DNA of 55,966 bases from an uncultured Clostridium sp. (lineage in GTDB: Bacteria > Bacillota > Clostridia > Lachnospirales > Lachnospiraceae): contig CAMMNN010000021.1 in assembly GCA_946498245.1 (NCBI GenBank), positions 1 through 55,966 of the forward strand, in the 5' to 3' direction. Positions 32,005 through 41,365 of the stretch are shown here, in pieces (position 1 is the first letter of the stretch; the number at the start of each line of letters is the position of its first letter). Position numbers and translations under genes: made by a program. The notes under the pieces were generated by a model, which did no database searches, was not told the origin of the DNA, and saw only the letters and a list, made by a program, of their open reading frames with translations.

Positions 32005-33033
32005 TTAGTCGTCTTTTTCTTCTGTGCTGGCAATAAGACGGTCAAAATCACTTTGATACAGACGATCTTGAATGACACGGTACTGCTCAAATTCGCTTTC
32101 CGCAAAGGCTTTTGCGATCGCGGCTGTGACCTTACCCTTGTTTTGCAAGACTTCCGCATCGTTGAATTGCAGGAACGCATCCAGTTTGGAAGCCCAATCT
32201 GCCATTGTCATGGGAATATGCCGCCGTGCCTGTCTTGTAGCGTAGTCCAGATACATCGTGACAATTTCGTTAAGCTCTTGTATTTCACCCTTGGATAAGT
32301 AATTCTTTGCAATCGACACATCTGCTTTTACGATTTTTCCATCGGGAGCGTTGCGCCATGAGGTCAATCCCATATGTTCTTTTGTGTGGTCTGCTCTTGT
32401 TACAATGACTTCCGCTGCAGTATTTCCGTGAACAGCATAGTGCATCTTATTCTGCACCGTTGCAAAGAAATCTTTTGTGATTTGGCTATCAAGGGAATAA
32501 TCGACGGCAGTAGCATAGATGTCTGTAATCTTTTGATAGAAACGGCGCTCACTGGCTCGAATCTCTTGTATCTCAGAAATTAAGTGATCAAAATAATCCT
32601 CATCGAAGATTTGACCGTTAATCAATCTGCTCTTATCTAAAACATACCCTTGCTTCGTAAAGGTATCCAGCACTTTTGTTGCCCATTGCCGGAATTGTGT
32701 TGCCCTGCCGGAGTTTACACGGTAGCCAACGGCAATTATGGCAGATAGCGAATAAAACTTATATTGATAGGTTTTTCCGTTATCCGCAACTTGTGCAAAA
32801 TTTGCACAAGTTGATTCCTCGGACAATTCGCCGCTTTCATAGATGTTTTTCAAATGCTTTGTGATAACGCTTCTGTCTACATCGAAAAGCTGTCCAATCG
32901 CTTTTTGTGTCAGCCATACATCGTGGTCCTGCACACGGACTTCAATACCGTCCTCACGGGCGTCCTTGGTAAATACAAGAAAATCCACAGTGCTGTTTCG
33001 GATTTGCAATTTTTTATTCTTGTTCTCAGCCAT
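32005..33033 (-). CDS. RhuM-family protein
   Basis: A 342-residue protein of the virulence-RhuM family, common in accessory DNA of bacteria. Visible: VWLTQKAIGQLFDVDRSVITKHLKNI, a KilA-N/Bro-like DNA-binding N-terminus, YKFYSLSAIIAVGYRVNSGRATQFRQWA, and the C-terminal HAMTS-type region with RADHTKEHMGLTSWRN. Biochemical function is unknown; genomic links are with restriction and defence islands. The gene is AT-richer than its surroundings and stands alone, which suggests recent acquisition. Confidence 0.9.
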   Translation of the reverse strand: MAENKNKKLQIRNSTVDFLVFTKDAREDGIEVRVQDHDVWLTQKAIGQLFDVDRSVITKHLKNIYESGELSEESTCANFAQVADNGKTYQYKFYSLSAIIAVGYRVNSGRATQFRQWATKVLDTFTKQGYVLDKSRLINGQIFDEDYFDHLISEIQEIRASERRFYQKITDIYATAVDYSLDSQITKDFFATVQNKMHYAVHGNTAAEVIVTRADHTKEHMGLTSWRNAPDGKIVKADVSIAKNYLSKGEIQELNEIVTMYLDYATRQARRHIPMTMADWASKLDAFLQFNDAEVLQNKGKVTAAIAKAFAESEFEQYRVIQDRLYQSDFDRLIASTEEKDD

Positions 33034-33403
33034 TATGTATCACCATCCAATCATTCCTCATTAAAGCTATTTTTCTTTGCCCTGCTCTTGTGTCTGCAAA
33101 GCTTAATCGGCTTGTCTGTCATGGTCAAAGCCAGTGCCATCATCACCCGGTCGTTCTGGATGTTCCACATGGATTCGATACCACTACAAAACTCTCCGTT
33201 ATGTATTGTAACCCGAATAACTCCGATTTATATTATCCATTATACGATTTCTTTTCCACGGAATCAATCTCTGTCCTATTTTTGTATGCCCCCTTCTCAT
33301 GCGCCGGTTAGAGGTTGACGGCGGAAAAGAAGACTTCTATAATAGACATAAAGAAAAACAGACAGAAATGTCTGGAAAGATCCGGAGAGAGGAGCGCGGG
33401 AAT
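33034..33403 (+). promoter_or_regulatory. Gene-free 370 bp with promoter of the thioesterase operon
   Basis: TTGACG (33315-33320) and TATAAT (33338-33343) are 17 bp apart. The AT-rich DNA from 33034 to 33300 carries no convincing gene; it resembles leftover sequence next to the RhuM gene. Confidence 0.7.
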
Positions 33404-33835
33404 ATGGAACTGAAGACATACGAACACCGGACACAATATTATGAAACGGATCAGATGGGAGTTATCCATCATTCCAATTATATTCGCTGGTTTGAGGAGG
33501 CGAGAACCGATCTGCTGGAACAGATGGGAATGGGGTACGACACAATGGAGGCCCAGGGGATTATCTGTCCTGTGCTGTCAGTGCACTGTGAATATAAATC
33601 CATGACCCATTACGGGGAAACGGTTTTGATCCTGCCTATTTTAAAGGAGTACAATGGAATTAAAATGACCCTGGAATATACGGTCATGGACAAGGAGACA
33701 GAGGAAATCCGCTGCGTGGGAGAAAGCAGGCACTGCTTTTTAACGAAAGAGGGGAAACCGCTGTCATTAAAACGGAGCTATGTGGCCATAGATGAGATGT
33801 TCCGGAAATGTCTGCCGGATCACAGTCAGGAGTAA
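33404..33835 (+). CDS. YbgC-like acyl-CoA thioesterase
   Basis: A hotdog-fold 4HBT thioesterase of 143 residues. The active-site region YYETDQMGVIHHSNYIRWFEEARTD carries the catalytic Asp of the YbgC/4-hydroxybenzoyl-CoA group. It hydrolyses acyl-CoA or acyl carrier substrates; the natural substrate is not predictable. ATG 33404 follows AGGAGCGCGGGAAT. The PAP2 gene starts 3 bp after the stop, so they form one operon with the MBL gene. Confidence 0.9.
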   Translation: MELKTYEHRTQYYETDQMGVIHHSNYIRWFEEARTDLLEQMGMGYDTMEAQGIICPVLSVHCEYKSMTHYGETVLILPILKEYNGIKMTLEYTVMDKETEEIRCVGESRHCFLTKEGKPLSLKRSYVAIDEMFRKCLPDHSQE

Positions 33836-33838
33836 AAG

Positions 33839-34390
33839 ATGGAACTGGAATGGCTGTATTGGATTCAGGGAATTAGAAATCCCTTTTTAGACGGCGTAAT
33901 GCCGGCAATTACATTTTTAGGAAACGGAGGCTGGTTTTGGATACTGGCAGGGGCAGTCCTTCTGGCAGTGCCTAAAACCAGGAGAATGGGCTTTTGTGTG
34001 CTGCTGTCCCTTTTGCTTGGACTAATATTGGGAAACGGGCTTTTAAAAAATCTTGTAGCCCGATCCAGGCCCTGCTGGCTGGATGAATCGGTAGCCCTGC
34101 TCATAAAGGTGCCGGAGGATTATTCCTTTCCATCAGGCCATACCCTGGCAAGCTTTGAGGCGGCTGTAAGCATTTTGCTGTACCGGAGAAAATGGGGGAT
34201 TCTGGCGGTGGCTTTGGCGTGTCTCATTGGATTTTCGCGGTTGTACCTTTTTGTGCACTTTCCTTCCGACGTTTTGGGAGGGGCAGTGCTGGGAACGGCT
34301 ATTGCCTGTACGGTACACTGGCTGGCGGAGCATCCGGGCTTTCCATGGAACCGGAAAAGTCAAAAAACGGGGGAAACGGGACAATGTTAG
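33839..34390 (+). CDS. PAP2-family membrane phosphatase
   Basis: Integral membrane phosphatase (183 residues) of the type-2 phosphatidic acid phosphatase family, including undecaprenyl-diphosphate phosphatases. The three catalytic motifs are present: KNLVARSRP (KX6RP), FPSGHT (PSGH) and SRLYLFVHFPSD (SRX5HX3D). Five or six transmembrane helices. It probably recycles a lipid phosphate in envelope synthesis. It overlaps the next gene by seven bases. Confidence 0.93.
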   Translation: MELEWLYWIQGIRNPFLDGVMPAITFLGNGGWFWILAGAVLLAVPKTRRMGFCVLLSLLLGLILGNGLLKNLVARSRPCWLDESVALLIKVPEDYSFPSGHTLASFEAAVSILLYRRKWGILAVALACLIGFSRLYLFVHFPSDVLGGAVLGTAIACTVHWLAEHPGFPWNRKSQKTGETGQC

Positions 34391-35424
34391 AGGAAAAAGA
34401 TAGAGAACGGGAAGATATGAAGGAAATTCTTCCGGGGATTTTCCAGGTCGGGCTTCACAGCCATTTAAAAGGGATTAGTGAGATTAAAGTATATTTCATA
34501 CCAGGGCAAGGCAGAAGCCTTTTAGTGGATACGGGATTCCGGGACCCAAAATGCCTGGAAGTATTGGAAAGATCCATGGAAAGCCTGGGAATATCACCGG
34601 AAAATCTGGACGTATTTTTGACCCATAAACACCACGACCACTGCGGTCTGGCTTATTTGCTGGCAAAGCGGGGGGCCAGGATTTATTTAAGCCCTGTGGA
34701 GGATCGCCACTGTTACGACTGCCTTCATTACAGCCACGGAGAGTCCGACGATCAGGATGAGGCGCTGCGGTTTGTAGGAGTCACAGAAGAAGGAACAGGA
34801 GAATTGTGGAAGCTGTTTAAAGACATGGTCATTGCGGACAAGGAAGGGGAACTGCTGATTGAAAAGTTTCCCTATTCTCCGGTTCTGGCCGGCGATATTT
34901 TTCAGTACGGAGAATACCGGTTTCAGGCCGTGTCTTTAAGCGGCCATACTCTGGGGCAGACAGGCCTTTTTGAAGAAGACAAGAGGATCCTGTTTACGGC
35001 GGATCAGGTGCTCAACGGCATTGTTCCTATAGTAGCCACCAGTTACAAGGACGAGGGCCTTTTAAACCGCTATTTCCTCTCCCTGAGGCAGATTAAGGAG
35101 AAATACAAAGGGTGCACATTGATTCCCGCCCACAGCAAAGTTCCCGTAGAAAACCCGGCGGCTACGATTGACCATATCGTATTTTCTTATTTGGAAAAAA
35201 TCAACATAATGAAGCACATTCTGGATCACGCCAGAGGTCCCATGACGGTGCGCCAGGTGGCCTGCATTGCATATGGAGTGGAAAAAATACCGGAGAACCT
35301 GGAACAGCTTATGAAGCTGAAAATGATGATTTCCAAAACATTTTCCTGTCTGGAATTTCTCTATGAACAGGATTTTGCCCTTAGGACAGAACGGGATGGA
35401 ATCCTGTATTGGGAATCGCCGTAA
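34384..35424 (+). CDS. MBL-fold metallo-hydrolase
   Basis: A 346-residue metallo-beta-lactamase-fold enzyme. The metal site is visible: LTHKHHDHCGL (HxHxDH), SLSGHTLGQTGLF (His), FTADQVL (Asp) and LIPAHSK (His). The C-terminal third is helical with HILDHARGPMTVRQVACIAY, as in the RNase Z/LACTB2-like subgroup. Substrate unknown. ATG 34384 overlaps the PAP2 stop; ATG 34417 with GGGAAGAT in front is an alternative that would shorten it by 11 residues. Confidence 0.9.
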   Translation: MLEEKDREREDMKEILPGIFQVGLHSHLKGISEIKVYFIPGQGRSLLVDTGFRDPKCLEVLERSMESLGISPENLDVFLTHKHHDHCGLAYLLAKRGARIYLSPVEDRHCYDCLHYSHGESDDQDEALRFVGVTEEGTGELWKLFKDMVIADKEGELLIEKFPYSPVLAGDIFQYGEYRFQAVSLSGHTLGQTGLFEEDKRILFTADQVLNGIVPIVATSYKDEGLLNRYFLSLRQIKEKYKGCTLIPAHSKVPVENPAATIDHIVFSYLEKINIMKHILDHARGPMTVRQVACIAYGVEKIPENLEQLMKLKMMISKTFSCLEFLYEQDFALRTERDGILYWESP

Positions 35425-35431
35425 AAAGAAC

Positions 35432-35459
35432 TTGAAAAAAATAAAAATGGCTGTATAAT
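35432..35459 (+). promoter_or_regulatory. Promoter of the riboswitch-folT unit
   Basis: TTGAAA (35432-35437) and TATAAT (35454-35459) with a 16-bp spacer. A short hairpin GGGGCTGTT-AAA-AACAGTCCC follows at 35475-35495. Confidence 0.65.
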
Positions 35460-35512
35460 GAAATTTGTAGCCTGGGGCTGTTAAAAACAGTCCCATTAAA
35501 ATTTTATAAGAA

Positions 35513-35610
35513 GCAGAGTAGACCTGTGTGCGTTAAGTGCCGGATGGACGGGGAGTTGCCAGCCGGACGAAAAGTTTATCTTGCGGTACACACGTCGCAT
35601 CCCGCTGCAA
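35513..35610 (+). ncRNA. THF (tetrahydrofolate) riboswitch
   Basis: The folT-motif core is recognisable: AGAGTAGA, GCGTTAAGTGCC, GGATGG, GGAGTTGCCAGCCGGACGAA and AAGTTTATC, closed by a 3' strand near CGCATCCCGCT. It binds reduced folates and is here placed about 60 bp before the start of the folate transporter, whose ribosome site (AAAGGAGGT) it would control. Confidence 0.9.
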
Positions 35611-35670
35611 TATGAGAGTATGATACTATCTCCTATTGTAGTCCGAGGTCTGCAAAGGAGGTAATTTTTT

Positions 35671-36240
35671 ATGAAGAAATTAGCAACTTTGTTTACCGAT
35701 TCTTACCGGGAGCTTTTCCAGGTACGGACCATCACCCTTTGCGCCATGTTCGGCGCCCTTTCCATTGTCCTGGGGTATTTTACCATTCGGGTAGGGACGT
35801 ACTTCAATCTGGGCTTTTCCGGTCTTGCCAATGAATTGGTGCACTTTCTTTTCGGGCCCGTAGTAGGCGGAGTTTTCGGCGGGGTAATGGATATTTTAAA
35901 ATTCATTATCGATCCCAGCGGAGCTTACTTTTTCGGGTTCACCTTTAATGCCATTCTGGCCGGCATTATCTACGGCTCTTTCTGGTATAAGCGGCCTCTC
36001 AGCTTTGGTAGGATTATGGCGGCCCGTTTAGTGGTAATTGTAATCTGCAATATAATTCTCAATACCCTGTGGCTTTCCATGCTCAGCGGCAAGGCGTTTA
36101 TCGCTCTGCTAGGGCCCAGGGTCATTAAAAATCTGGTAATGTGGCCGGTGGATTCCCTGGTATTTCTGCTGGTGGCCGGCGCTTTGGAACGGTCCGGTGT
36201 TTTAAAAGAAATCCGCCGGCTGGCAGTCCGCTCACGGTAA
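35671..36240 (+). CDS. folT: Folate ECF transporter S component
   Basis: Membrane-embedded substrate-binding subunit (189 residues, six helices) of an energy-coupling-factor folate importer. It has TITLCMFGAL-like helix 1 (RTITLCAMFGALSIVL), a FGPVVGGVFGGVMDILKFII segment and FTFNAILAGIIYGSFWY, as in FolT proteins. The upstream THF riboswitch fixes the substrate. It needs the shared EcfAA'T module, which is not in this window. The start follows AAAGGAGGTAATTTTTT. Confidence 0.94.
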   Translation: MKKLATLFTDSYRELFQVRTITLCAMFGALSIVLGYFTIRVGTYFNLGFSGLANELVHFLFGPVVGGVFGGVMDILKFIIDPSGAYFFGFTFNAILAGIIYGSFWYKRPLSFGRIMAARLVVIVICNIILNTLWLSMLSGKAFIALLGPRVIKNLVMWPVDSLVFLLVAGALERSGVLKEIRRLAVRSR

Positions 36241-36259
36241 AGGCTTTCTCCTGAAAAAC

Positions 36260-36288
36260 TGGACATTTCTCTGAAAGGGGGCTATAAT
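36260..36288 (+). promoter_or_regulatory. Promoter of mrp
   Basis: TGGACA (36260-36265) and TATAAT (36283-36288) with a 17-bp spacer, about 45 bp upstream of the gene. Confidence 0.6.
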
Positions 36289-36334
36289 AAAAACACTGTG
36301 CAGAGAAGTTTTAGTTGAAAGGAGATTGGCAAAT

Positions 36335-37177
36335 ATGAGCGCAGAAAATTGTACACATGACTGCAGTTCCTGCGGGGAAAGCTGCAGCAGCCGTACTGCG
36401 GAGCAGACCAGCTTTCTGGCGGATTTGGCGCCGGAGAGTTCTGTAAAAAAAGTAATAGGTATTGTCAGCGGAAAAGGAGGCGTGGGAAAGTCCCTGGTAA
36501 CCGCTTTAATGGCGGTTCGCATGAACCAGAAGGGAAAGCGCACGGCCATTCTGGACGCAGACATTACAGGTCCTTCTATCCCGAAAGCCTTTGGAATCGG
36601 AGCCGACGGCGTCGCTACAACTCCCGACGGACGGCTGATGGTTCCGGCCAAATCGCTGGAGGGCGTAGAGATTATGTCCGCTAACCTGCTGTTGGATAAG
36701 GATACGGATCCCATTATCTGGAGGGGTCCGGTAATTGCCGGAGCCGTAAAGCAGTTCTGGTCTGATACCTTATGGCAGGATATTGACTATATGTTTGTAG
36801 ATATGCCTCCGGGAACCGGAGACGTGCCCCTGACCGTATTTCAGTCCCTTCCCGTTGCGGGAATCATTATCGTAACCTCTCCCCAGGAGCTGGTTTCCAT
36901 GATTGTGACTAAAGCGGTGAACATGGCGGAAAAGATGAATATTCCTATTTTGGGCGTAGTGGAAAATATGAGCTATCTGGTATGTCCGGACTGCGGCAAA
37001 AAGATCAATGTGTTTGGCGAAAGCCACATTGAAGAGGCTGCCAAAGAGCACGGCATTAAAGTGCTGGCAAGGATTCCCATTGATCCCAATATGGCTGCTT
37101 TGGTTGACGGAGGACGTATCGAATATGCTCAGGCTCCATGGCTGGACGACGCAGTGAAGGCAGCCGAGGAGATTTAA
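36335..37177 (+). CDS. Mrp/NBP35-type Fe-S carrier ATPase
   Basis: A 280-residue P-loop protein that carries and inserts Fe-S clusters. It has a Cys-rich N-terminus (CTHDCSSCGESCSS), the deviant Walker A GIVSGKGGVGKS with two Lys, DADITGPSIPKAFGI, and the cluster-binding CPDCG motif near residue 218. ATG 36335 was chosen, 10 bp after GGAG. It is followed 21 bp later by an alarmone synthetase gene in the same direction. Confidence 0.93.
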   Translation: MSAENCTHDCSSCGESCSSRTAEQTSFLADLAPESSVKKVIGIVSGKGGVGKSLVTALMAVRMNQKGKRTAILDADITGPSIPKAFGIGADGVATTPDGRLMVPAKSLEGVEIMSANLLLDKDTDPIIWRGPVIAGAVKQFWSDTLWQDIDYMFVDMPPGTGDVPLTVFQSLPVAGIIIVTSPQELVSMIVTKAVNMAEKMNIPILGVVENMSYLVCPDCGKKINVFGESHIEEAAKEHGIKVLARIPIDPNMAALVDGGRIEYAQAPWLDDAVKAAEEI

Positions 37178-37198
37178 AAGTCTTATGAGGTGTTTTGA

Positions 37199-37906
37199 AT
37201 GAATATCAGCATGAATCCCAACAGTGAGCTGGAGCAATCCATCGTCAGTGTGCCGGATGTGGTGCAGGTACCCGATATTCTGGTGGGGCAGGCCCGCCAG
37301 TTCCAACAGGTGATGATGATGTACACCTGCGCGATCCGGGAAGTAAAAACAAAGCTGGAAGTACTCAACGACGAGCTGTCTGTAAGGAACCAGCGCAATC
37401 CAATTGAAATGATTAAATCCAGGGTTAAAAAGCCCATGAGTATTGTGGAAAAGCTGCAGCGCCGGGGTCTTCCGATTTCTTTGGAGGCTATGGTGGATCA
37501 TCTGGATGACGTAGCTGGGATCCGGGTAATCTGCTCCTTTGTGGACGACATCTATGATGTGGCGGATATGCTGGTACGTCAGGATGACATTACGGTCATT
37601 GCCGTTAAGGACTATATCAAAAATCCAAAACCCAATGGATACAGAAGTTACCACATGATCATAGAGATCCCGGTGTTTTTTTCAGACAGAAAAAAGCCCA
37701 TGCGGGTAGAGGTGCAGATACGGACCATTGCCATGGATTTCTGGGCCAGTCTGGATCACCAACTGAAGTACAAAAAAGAAGTGGTCAATGGAGAAGAAAT
37801 CAGCGAAGAACTGCGGCAGTGCGCGGAGGTTATTGCTCAGACGGATCAGAAAATGTATGAGATCCGCCAGAAGATTGAAGCTCAGGGGGCCCAGGTGCGG
37901 CGATAA
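37199..37906 (+). CDS. Small alarmone synthetase (RelA/SpoT synthetase domain)
   Basis: A 235-residue single-domain (p)ppGpp synthetase of the RelP/RelQ type, without hydrolase or regulatory domains. Motifs: KSRVKKPMSIVEKLQRRG, DDVAGIRVICSFVDDIYDVA, KDYIKNPKPNGYRSYHMI (G-loop with the stacking Tyr) and VEVQIRTIAMDFWASLDHQL with the catalytic Gln and Glu region. It makes alarmones on stress. The start at 37199 follows ATGAGGTGTTTTGA. A hairpin at 37948-37979 (ACAGG...CCTGT-T6) may end the transcript inside the convergent GNAT gene. Confidence 0.92.
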   Translation: MNISMNPNSELEQSIVSVPDVVQVPDILVGQARQFQQVMMMYTCAIREVKTKLEVLNDELSVRNQRNPIEMIKSRVKKPMSIVEKLQRRGLPISLEAMVDHLDDVAGIRVICSFVDDIYDVADMLVRQDDITVIAVKDYIKNPKPNGYRSYHMIIEIPVFFSDRKKPMRVEVQIRTIAMDFWASLDHQLKYKKEVVNGEEISEELRQCAEVIAQTDQKMYEIRQKIEAQGAQVRR

Positions 37907-37930
37907 GATCCGGTTATCCGGGGGTTACCA

Positions 37931-38731
37931 TCAATATAAATAATAAGACAGGGTTTCGGTTATCCGGAATCCTGTTTTTTGATACAGAGCCAAAGCGGGA
38001 AGGTTATTTCCGGAAACCTGCAGGAGTATCCGGCGGACGCCCCGGCGGAAAAGACAGGGCAGAAGGGCGGAAAGGAAGCGGCTTCCCCAGCCCTGGTTTC
38101 TCAAAGGTTCCGGAACCAATACCTGATAAATGCAGCAGGAGAGGCCGGCGTTTCCTGAGAAAAATGCCAGACTGCAGGAGGCGGTCAGGATTTCCTCCTG
38201 ATAAAAGCAGGCATCCAGATGAGACTCCGGCTGGATCTCATTTCCCCCGGGCCAGACCAGACGGCCTCCAGAAAGGCCAAAATCCTTTCCAGGACCCCAA
38301 AGATGGGGATCTTCCGGGGCATCCAGGGCCATGGCGTGTTCGGAATACCAGTAGTCCGCCCCAATGGCTTTTAGAGCAGCCAGAGGGTTTCCACTGTTAT
38401 CTTTAGAAGAAAGGGCGAAAGAAAATTGGGCCTGGGGCGCAAAGTCCTCCGCCGCATCCAGGAGACGGCGAAAGCGGCCTTCCCGGCGGTATGAGGGACG
38501 GGTGAAGGCGCAGGCTTCCCAAAGATCTTCCTCCGCAGAAAAAAGAACCAGGGCGGCGGTGAGGAAAAGGGGGGATTTTCCCCCATTATTGTTTGCCAAA
38601 AAGAGATAGACATCCCCGTCCTCCGGAAAAGAAGGGGCCCAACCGTCAGCTTGCCGGCAGTCTTCTATGAGGTCTTTTAAGGGGCCGTAAAAATCCGGAC
38701 CCAGAGAGTTTTGAAGAATTATGGATTCCAT
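37931..38731 (-). CDS. GNAT-family N-acetyltransferase
   Basis: A 266-residue protein with two acetyltransferase-like halves. The first has TRPSYRREGRFRRLLDAAE. The second, C-terminal half carries a clear acetyl-CoA loop in VLVPEPLRNQGWGSRFLSAL and NNLPALALYQKTGFRITETL, the hallmark of GNAT enzymes. The acceptor is unknown. Start after AAAGGAGACTCTT. It is convergent with the alarmone synthetase. Confidence 0.9.
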   Translation of the reverse strand: MESIILQNSLGPDFYGPLKDLIEDCRQADGWAPSFPEDGDVYLFLANNNGGKSPLFLTAALVLFSAEEDLWEACAFTRPSYRREGRFRRLLDAAEDFAPQAQFSFALSSKDNSGNPLAALKAIGADYWYSEHAMALDAPEDPHLWGPGKDFGLSGGRLVWPGGNEIQPESHLDACFYQEEILTASCSLAFFSGNAGLSCCIYQVLVPEPLRNQGWGSRFLSALLPCLFRRGVRRILLQVSGNNLPALALYQKTGFRITETLSYYLY

Positions 38732-38896
38732 AAGAGTCTCCTTTCATAAGGGGCTGTCATATCCGTTTTATTGTAAAACAGAACCGGTGAGAAATCAATA
38801 AAAAGCAATGGTTACGGCTTGCGCCGGGGTCTGTCCGGTGGTAAAATGCATAGGATTCCGATTTTATGTGCGATAATGAGAGGAGAAGCGGAAAAT

Positions 38897-39265
38897 ATGA
38901 AATTAGTGAAAGAAGCGGCTCTTATCGGCGCTGTGACTATGGCCGGAGAGCTGATGCACGAGATCCTTCCCTTCCCTGTTCCCGCCGGGGTATACGGGCT
39001 GTTTCTTCTGTTATTTCTCCTGATGGCAGGAGTGATAAAGCTGGAACAGATAGAAAGAACGGGAAATTTTTTACTGGAAATTATGGCCATGCTGTTTATT
39101 CCCGCCATGGCCGGGATCCTGGAGTCCGGGGATCTTCTGGCAAGGGTAGCCGTGCCTTATGGAGTGATTATTCTGGTTACTACGGCCCTTGTTATGGGAG
39201 TTACTGGAAAAGCGGCGGAGTGGGTGATCCGCCGGGAGGAAGGAAAGGAGAAAAAAGGTGAATGA
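38897..39265 (+). CDS. lrgA: CidA/LrgA-family holin-like protein
   Basis: A 122-residue membrane protein with four helices, including PFPVPAGVYGLFLLLFLL and the LEIMAMLFIPAMAGIL segment conserved in LrgA/CidA. Members modulate murein hydrolase export or autolysis, and in some species pyruvate uptake, together with the LrgB partner. ATG 38897 has GAGAGGAGAAGCGGAAAAT; the frame is open further upstream without a good site. Overlaps lrgB by 8 bases. Confidence 0.9.
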   Translation: MKLVKEAALIGAVTMAGELMHEILPFPVPAGVYGLFLLLFLLMAGVIKLEQIERTGNFLLEIMAMLFIPAMAGILESGDLLARVAVPYGVIILVTTALVMGVTGKAAEWVIRREEGKEKKGE

Positions 39266-39950
39266 ACTGGTAGGGACCTCCCTGTATTTTGGCATGGTAC
39301 TGACCACAGGCGCATACCTGGCGGCTCTGTGGCTGAAGAAAAAACTGGGCTGGGCCGTCTTAAATCCCCTTTTAATAGCCTCTCTTTTGGTCATGGGATT
39401 TCTGGCGGTTTTCCGCATTGATTACGGAACTTATAATGAAGGAGGCAAATACGTAAGCTACCTCTTAACGCCGGCTACGGTGTGTCTGGCGATTCCATTG
39501 TATAGGCAGTTGGAAATGCTGAAAAAGCATTTTCGGGCCGTTGCCGCCGCTATCTGTTCCGGAGTGGCTTCCAGCGCAGTCAGCGTATTCTGTCTGGTGA
39601 AGCTTCTGGGACTGAGCCATGAGGACTACGTAACCCTGCTGCCGAAATCCATTACCACGGCAATCGGCATGGGAGTCAGTGAAGAGGCAGGAGGCATCGT
39701 AGCCCTGACGGTAGCCGTTATTATTCTGACGGGAGTGGTGGGAAGCGTAATAGCGGAGCTGGTATTTAAGGCTGCCGGGATACGCCATCCCGTAGCCCGG
39801 GGACTTGCCCTGGGAACCAGCGCCCATGCCGTAGGGACGTCCAAAGCCCTGGAATTGGGAGAGATAGAAGGCGCAATGAGCAGCCTTTCTATTGCGGTAA
39901 CGGGCCTTTTAACAGTCATTTTGGTTCCCTTTATATCAGGGCTGGCATAA
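39258..39950 (+). CDS. lrgB: CidB/LrgB-family membrane protein
   Basis: A 230-residue partner of LrgA with about seven helices. Family motifs: TPATVCLAIPLYRQ near residue 71, LLPKSITTAIGMGVSEEAGG near residue 127 and GLALGTSAHAVGTSKALELG near residue 183. GTG start overlapping the lrgA stop, with AAAGGAG in front. No regulator pair (LytSR) is adjacent. Confidence 0.93.
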   Translation: MNELVGTSLYFGMVLTTGAYLAALWLKKKLGWAVLNPLLIASLLVMGFLAVFRIDYGTYNEGGKYVSYLLTPATVCLAIPLYRQLEMLKKHFRAVAAAICSGVASSAVSVFCLVKLLGLSHEDYVTLLPKSITTAIGMGVSEEAGGIVALTVAVIILTGVVGSVIAELVFKAAGIRHPVARGLALGTSAHAVGTSKALELGEIEGAMSSLSIAVTGLLTVILVPFISGLA

Positions 39951-39983
39951 CAAAGGCACAGAAAAAGGAAAGACAGGTGCAGT

Positions 39984-41351
39984 ATGAAAGAGAAAAAGCA
40001 ATTTGACATGATAAGCGGACACCCCGGCAGCGCCCTGGCGGTTTTCGTCATTCCCATGATATTGGGAAATCTGTTTCAGCAGTTTTATAATATGGCGGAC
40101 TCCGTTATTGTAGGACGCTTTGTAGGGGAAAACGCTCTGGCGGCAGTAGGGGCTTCCTACGCTTTGACCAACGTATTTATTATGGTGGCAATCGGAGGCG
40201 GCATTGGGGCCTCTGTCCTTACGTCCCAGTTTCTGGGAGCCAGACAATACGGCAATATGAAAACCTCTATTTCCAGCGCCCTTATTACCTTTGTATGCCT
40301 CAGCCTGTGTCTGGGGGCATTGGGACTGGTTTTCAATGAAAGGATCCTTCAGAGCCTCAATACGCCGGAAAATATCCTTTCCGATGCCGTTTTATATCTG
40401 AATATTTATTTTCTGGGACTGCCTTTCCTTTTTATGTACAATATCCTGTCGTCAGTATTTAACGCTTTGGGAGATTCCAAAACGCCTCTGTGCCTGCTGA
40501 TTTTTTCTTCTGTTCTCAACGTAATTCTGGATTTGCTGTCAGTAACCGTATTTGGACGGGGAGTAGACGGAGTGGCCATAGCCACAGTGGCGGCCCAGGG
40601 AATCGCCGCCCTGATTTCCTTTGGCATTCTTTTAAAACGGCTGAAAGGCTACGAAGCAGGAAGGGGAGAGTTCCGGTATTTCGACAGGGCCATGGTGCTG
40701 TCAGGAACGAAAATCGCCGTTCCTTCTATTTTGCAGCAGTCTATTGTTTCTATTGGAATGCTTTTGGTCCAGTCCGTAGTCAACGGCTTTGGATCCTCCG
40801 CCCTTGCAGGATATTCGGCGGGAATGCGGGTGGAATCCATCTGCATTGTACCTATGATTGCCATGGGAAACGCCATGTCTACCTTTACGGCCCAGAACAT
40901 GGGCGCGGGGAAGCCGGAACGGGTGAAGCAGGGCTACCGCGCCAGTATGCTTATGGTGTTTGGGGCAGCAGCGGTGATCTGCGTGATTATTGAACTGTTT
41001 TACCGGCAGATTATTGCGGCCTTTCTGGACGTAGGAGCCGGAACGGAAGCCGCGTCTGTAGGCTGGGGATATTTATCTTTTATTGGCTGGTTCTTTGTGT
41101 TTATCGGCCTGAAGGCCATTACCGACGGCGTCCTCAGGGGCGCGGGAGACGTAGTGGTGTTTACTATCGCCAATCTAATTAATTTAAGCATTCGGGTATC
41201 TGTGGCCTTCGGGCTGGCTCCGGTATGGGGAATCCAGGCTGTGTGGATGGCAGTGCCTATGGGCTGGGCGGCTAACTTCCTGATTTCCTTTTTGTGGTAT
41301 CGTACCGGGAGATGGAGCAGGAAAAAACTGGTAAAAAAGGAAAAGATTTAA
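39984..41351 (+). CDS. MATE-family efflux transporter
   Basis: A 455-residue cation-coupled multidrug exporter with twelve predicted helices and the internal two-fold repeat of MATE proteins: IPMILGNLFQQFYNMADSVI in the first half mirrors VPSILQQSIVSIGMLLVQSV in the second. Likely exports organic cations using Na+ or H+. It lies 33 bp after lrgB but has a separate AGGTGCAGT site. Confidence 0.93.
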   Translation: MKEKKQFDMISGHPGSALAVFVIPMILGNLFQQFYNMADSVIVGRFVGENALAAVGASYALTNVFIMVAIGGGIGASVLTSQFLGARQYGNMKTSISSALITFVCLSLCLGALGLVFNERILQSLNTPENILSDAVLYLNIYFLGLPFLFMYNILSSVFNALGDSKTPLCLLIFSSVLNVILDLLSVTVFGRGVDGVAIATVAAQGIAALISFGILLKRLKGYEAGRGEFRYFDRAMVLSGTKIAVPSILQQSIVSIGMLLVQSVVNGFGSSALAGYSAGMRVESICIVPMIAMGNAMSTFTAQNMGAGKPERVKQGYRASMLMVFGAAAVICVIIELFYRQIIAAFLDVGAGTEAASVGWGYLSFIGWFFVFIGLKAITDGVLRGAGDVVVFTIANLINLSIRVSVAFGLAPVWGIQAVWMAVPMGWAANFLISFLWYRTGRWSRKKLVKKEKI

Positions 41352-41365
41352 ATTTTCGTTTTCTC

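Noticed and set aside
35475..35495. Hairpin GGGGCTGTT/AACAGTCCC as part of the THF riboswitch
   Set aside because: It lies before the conserved aptamer core and resembles other terminator-like hairpins in the window, so it is more likely a separate leader hairpin.
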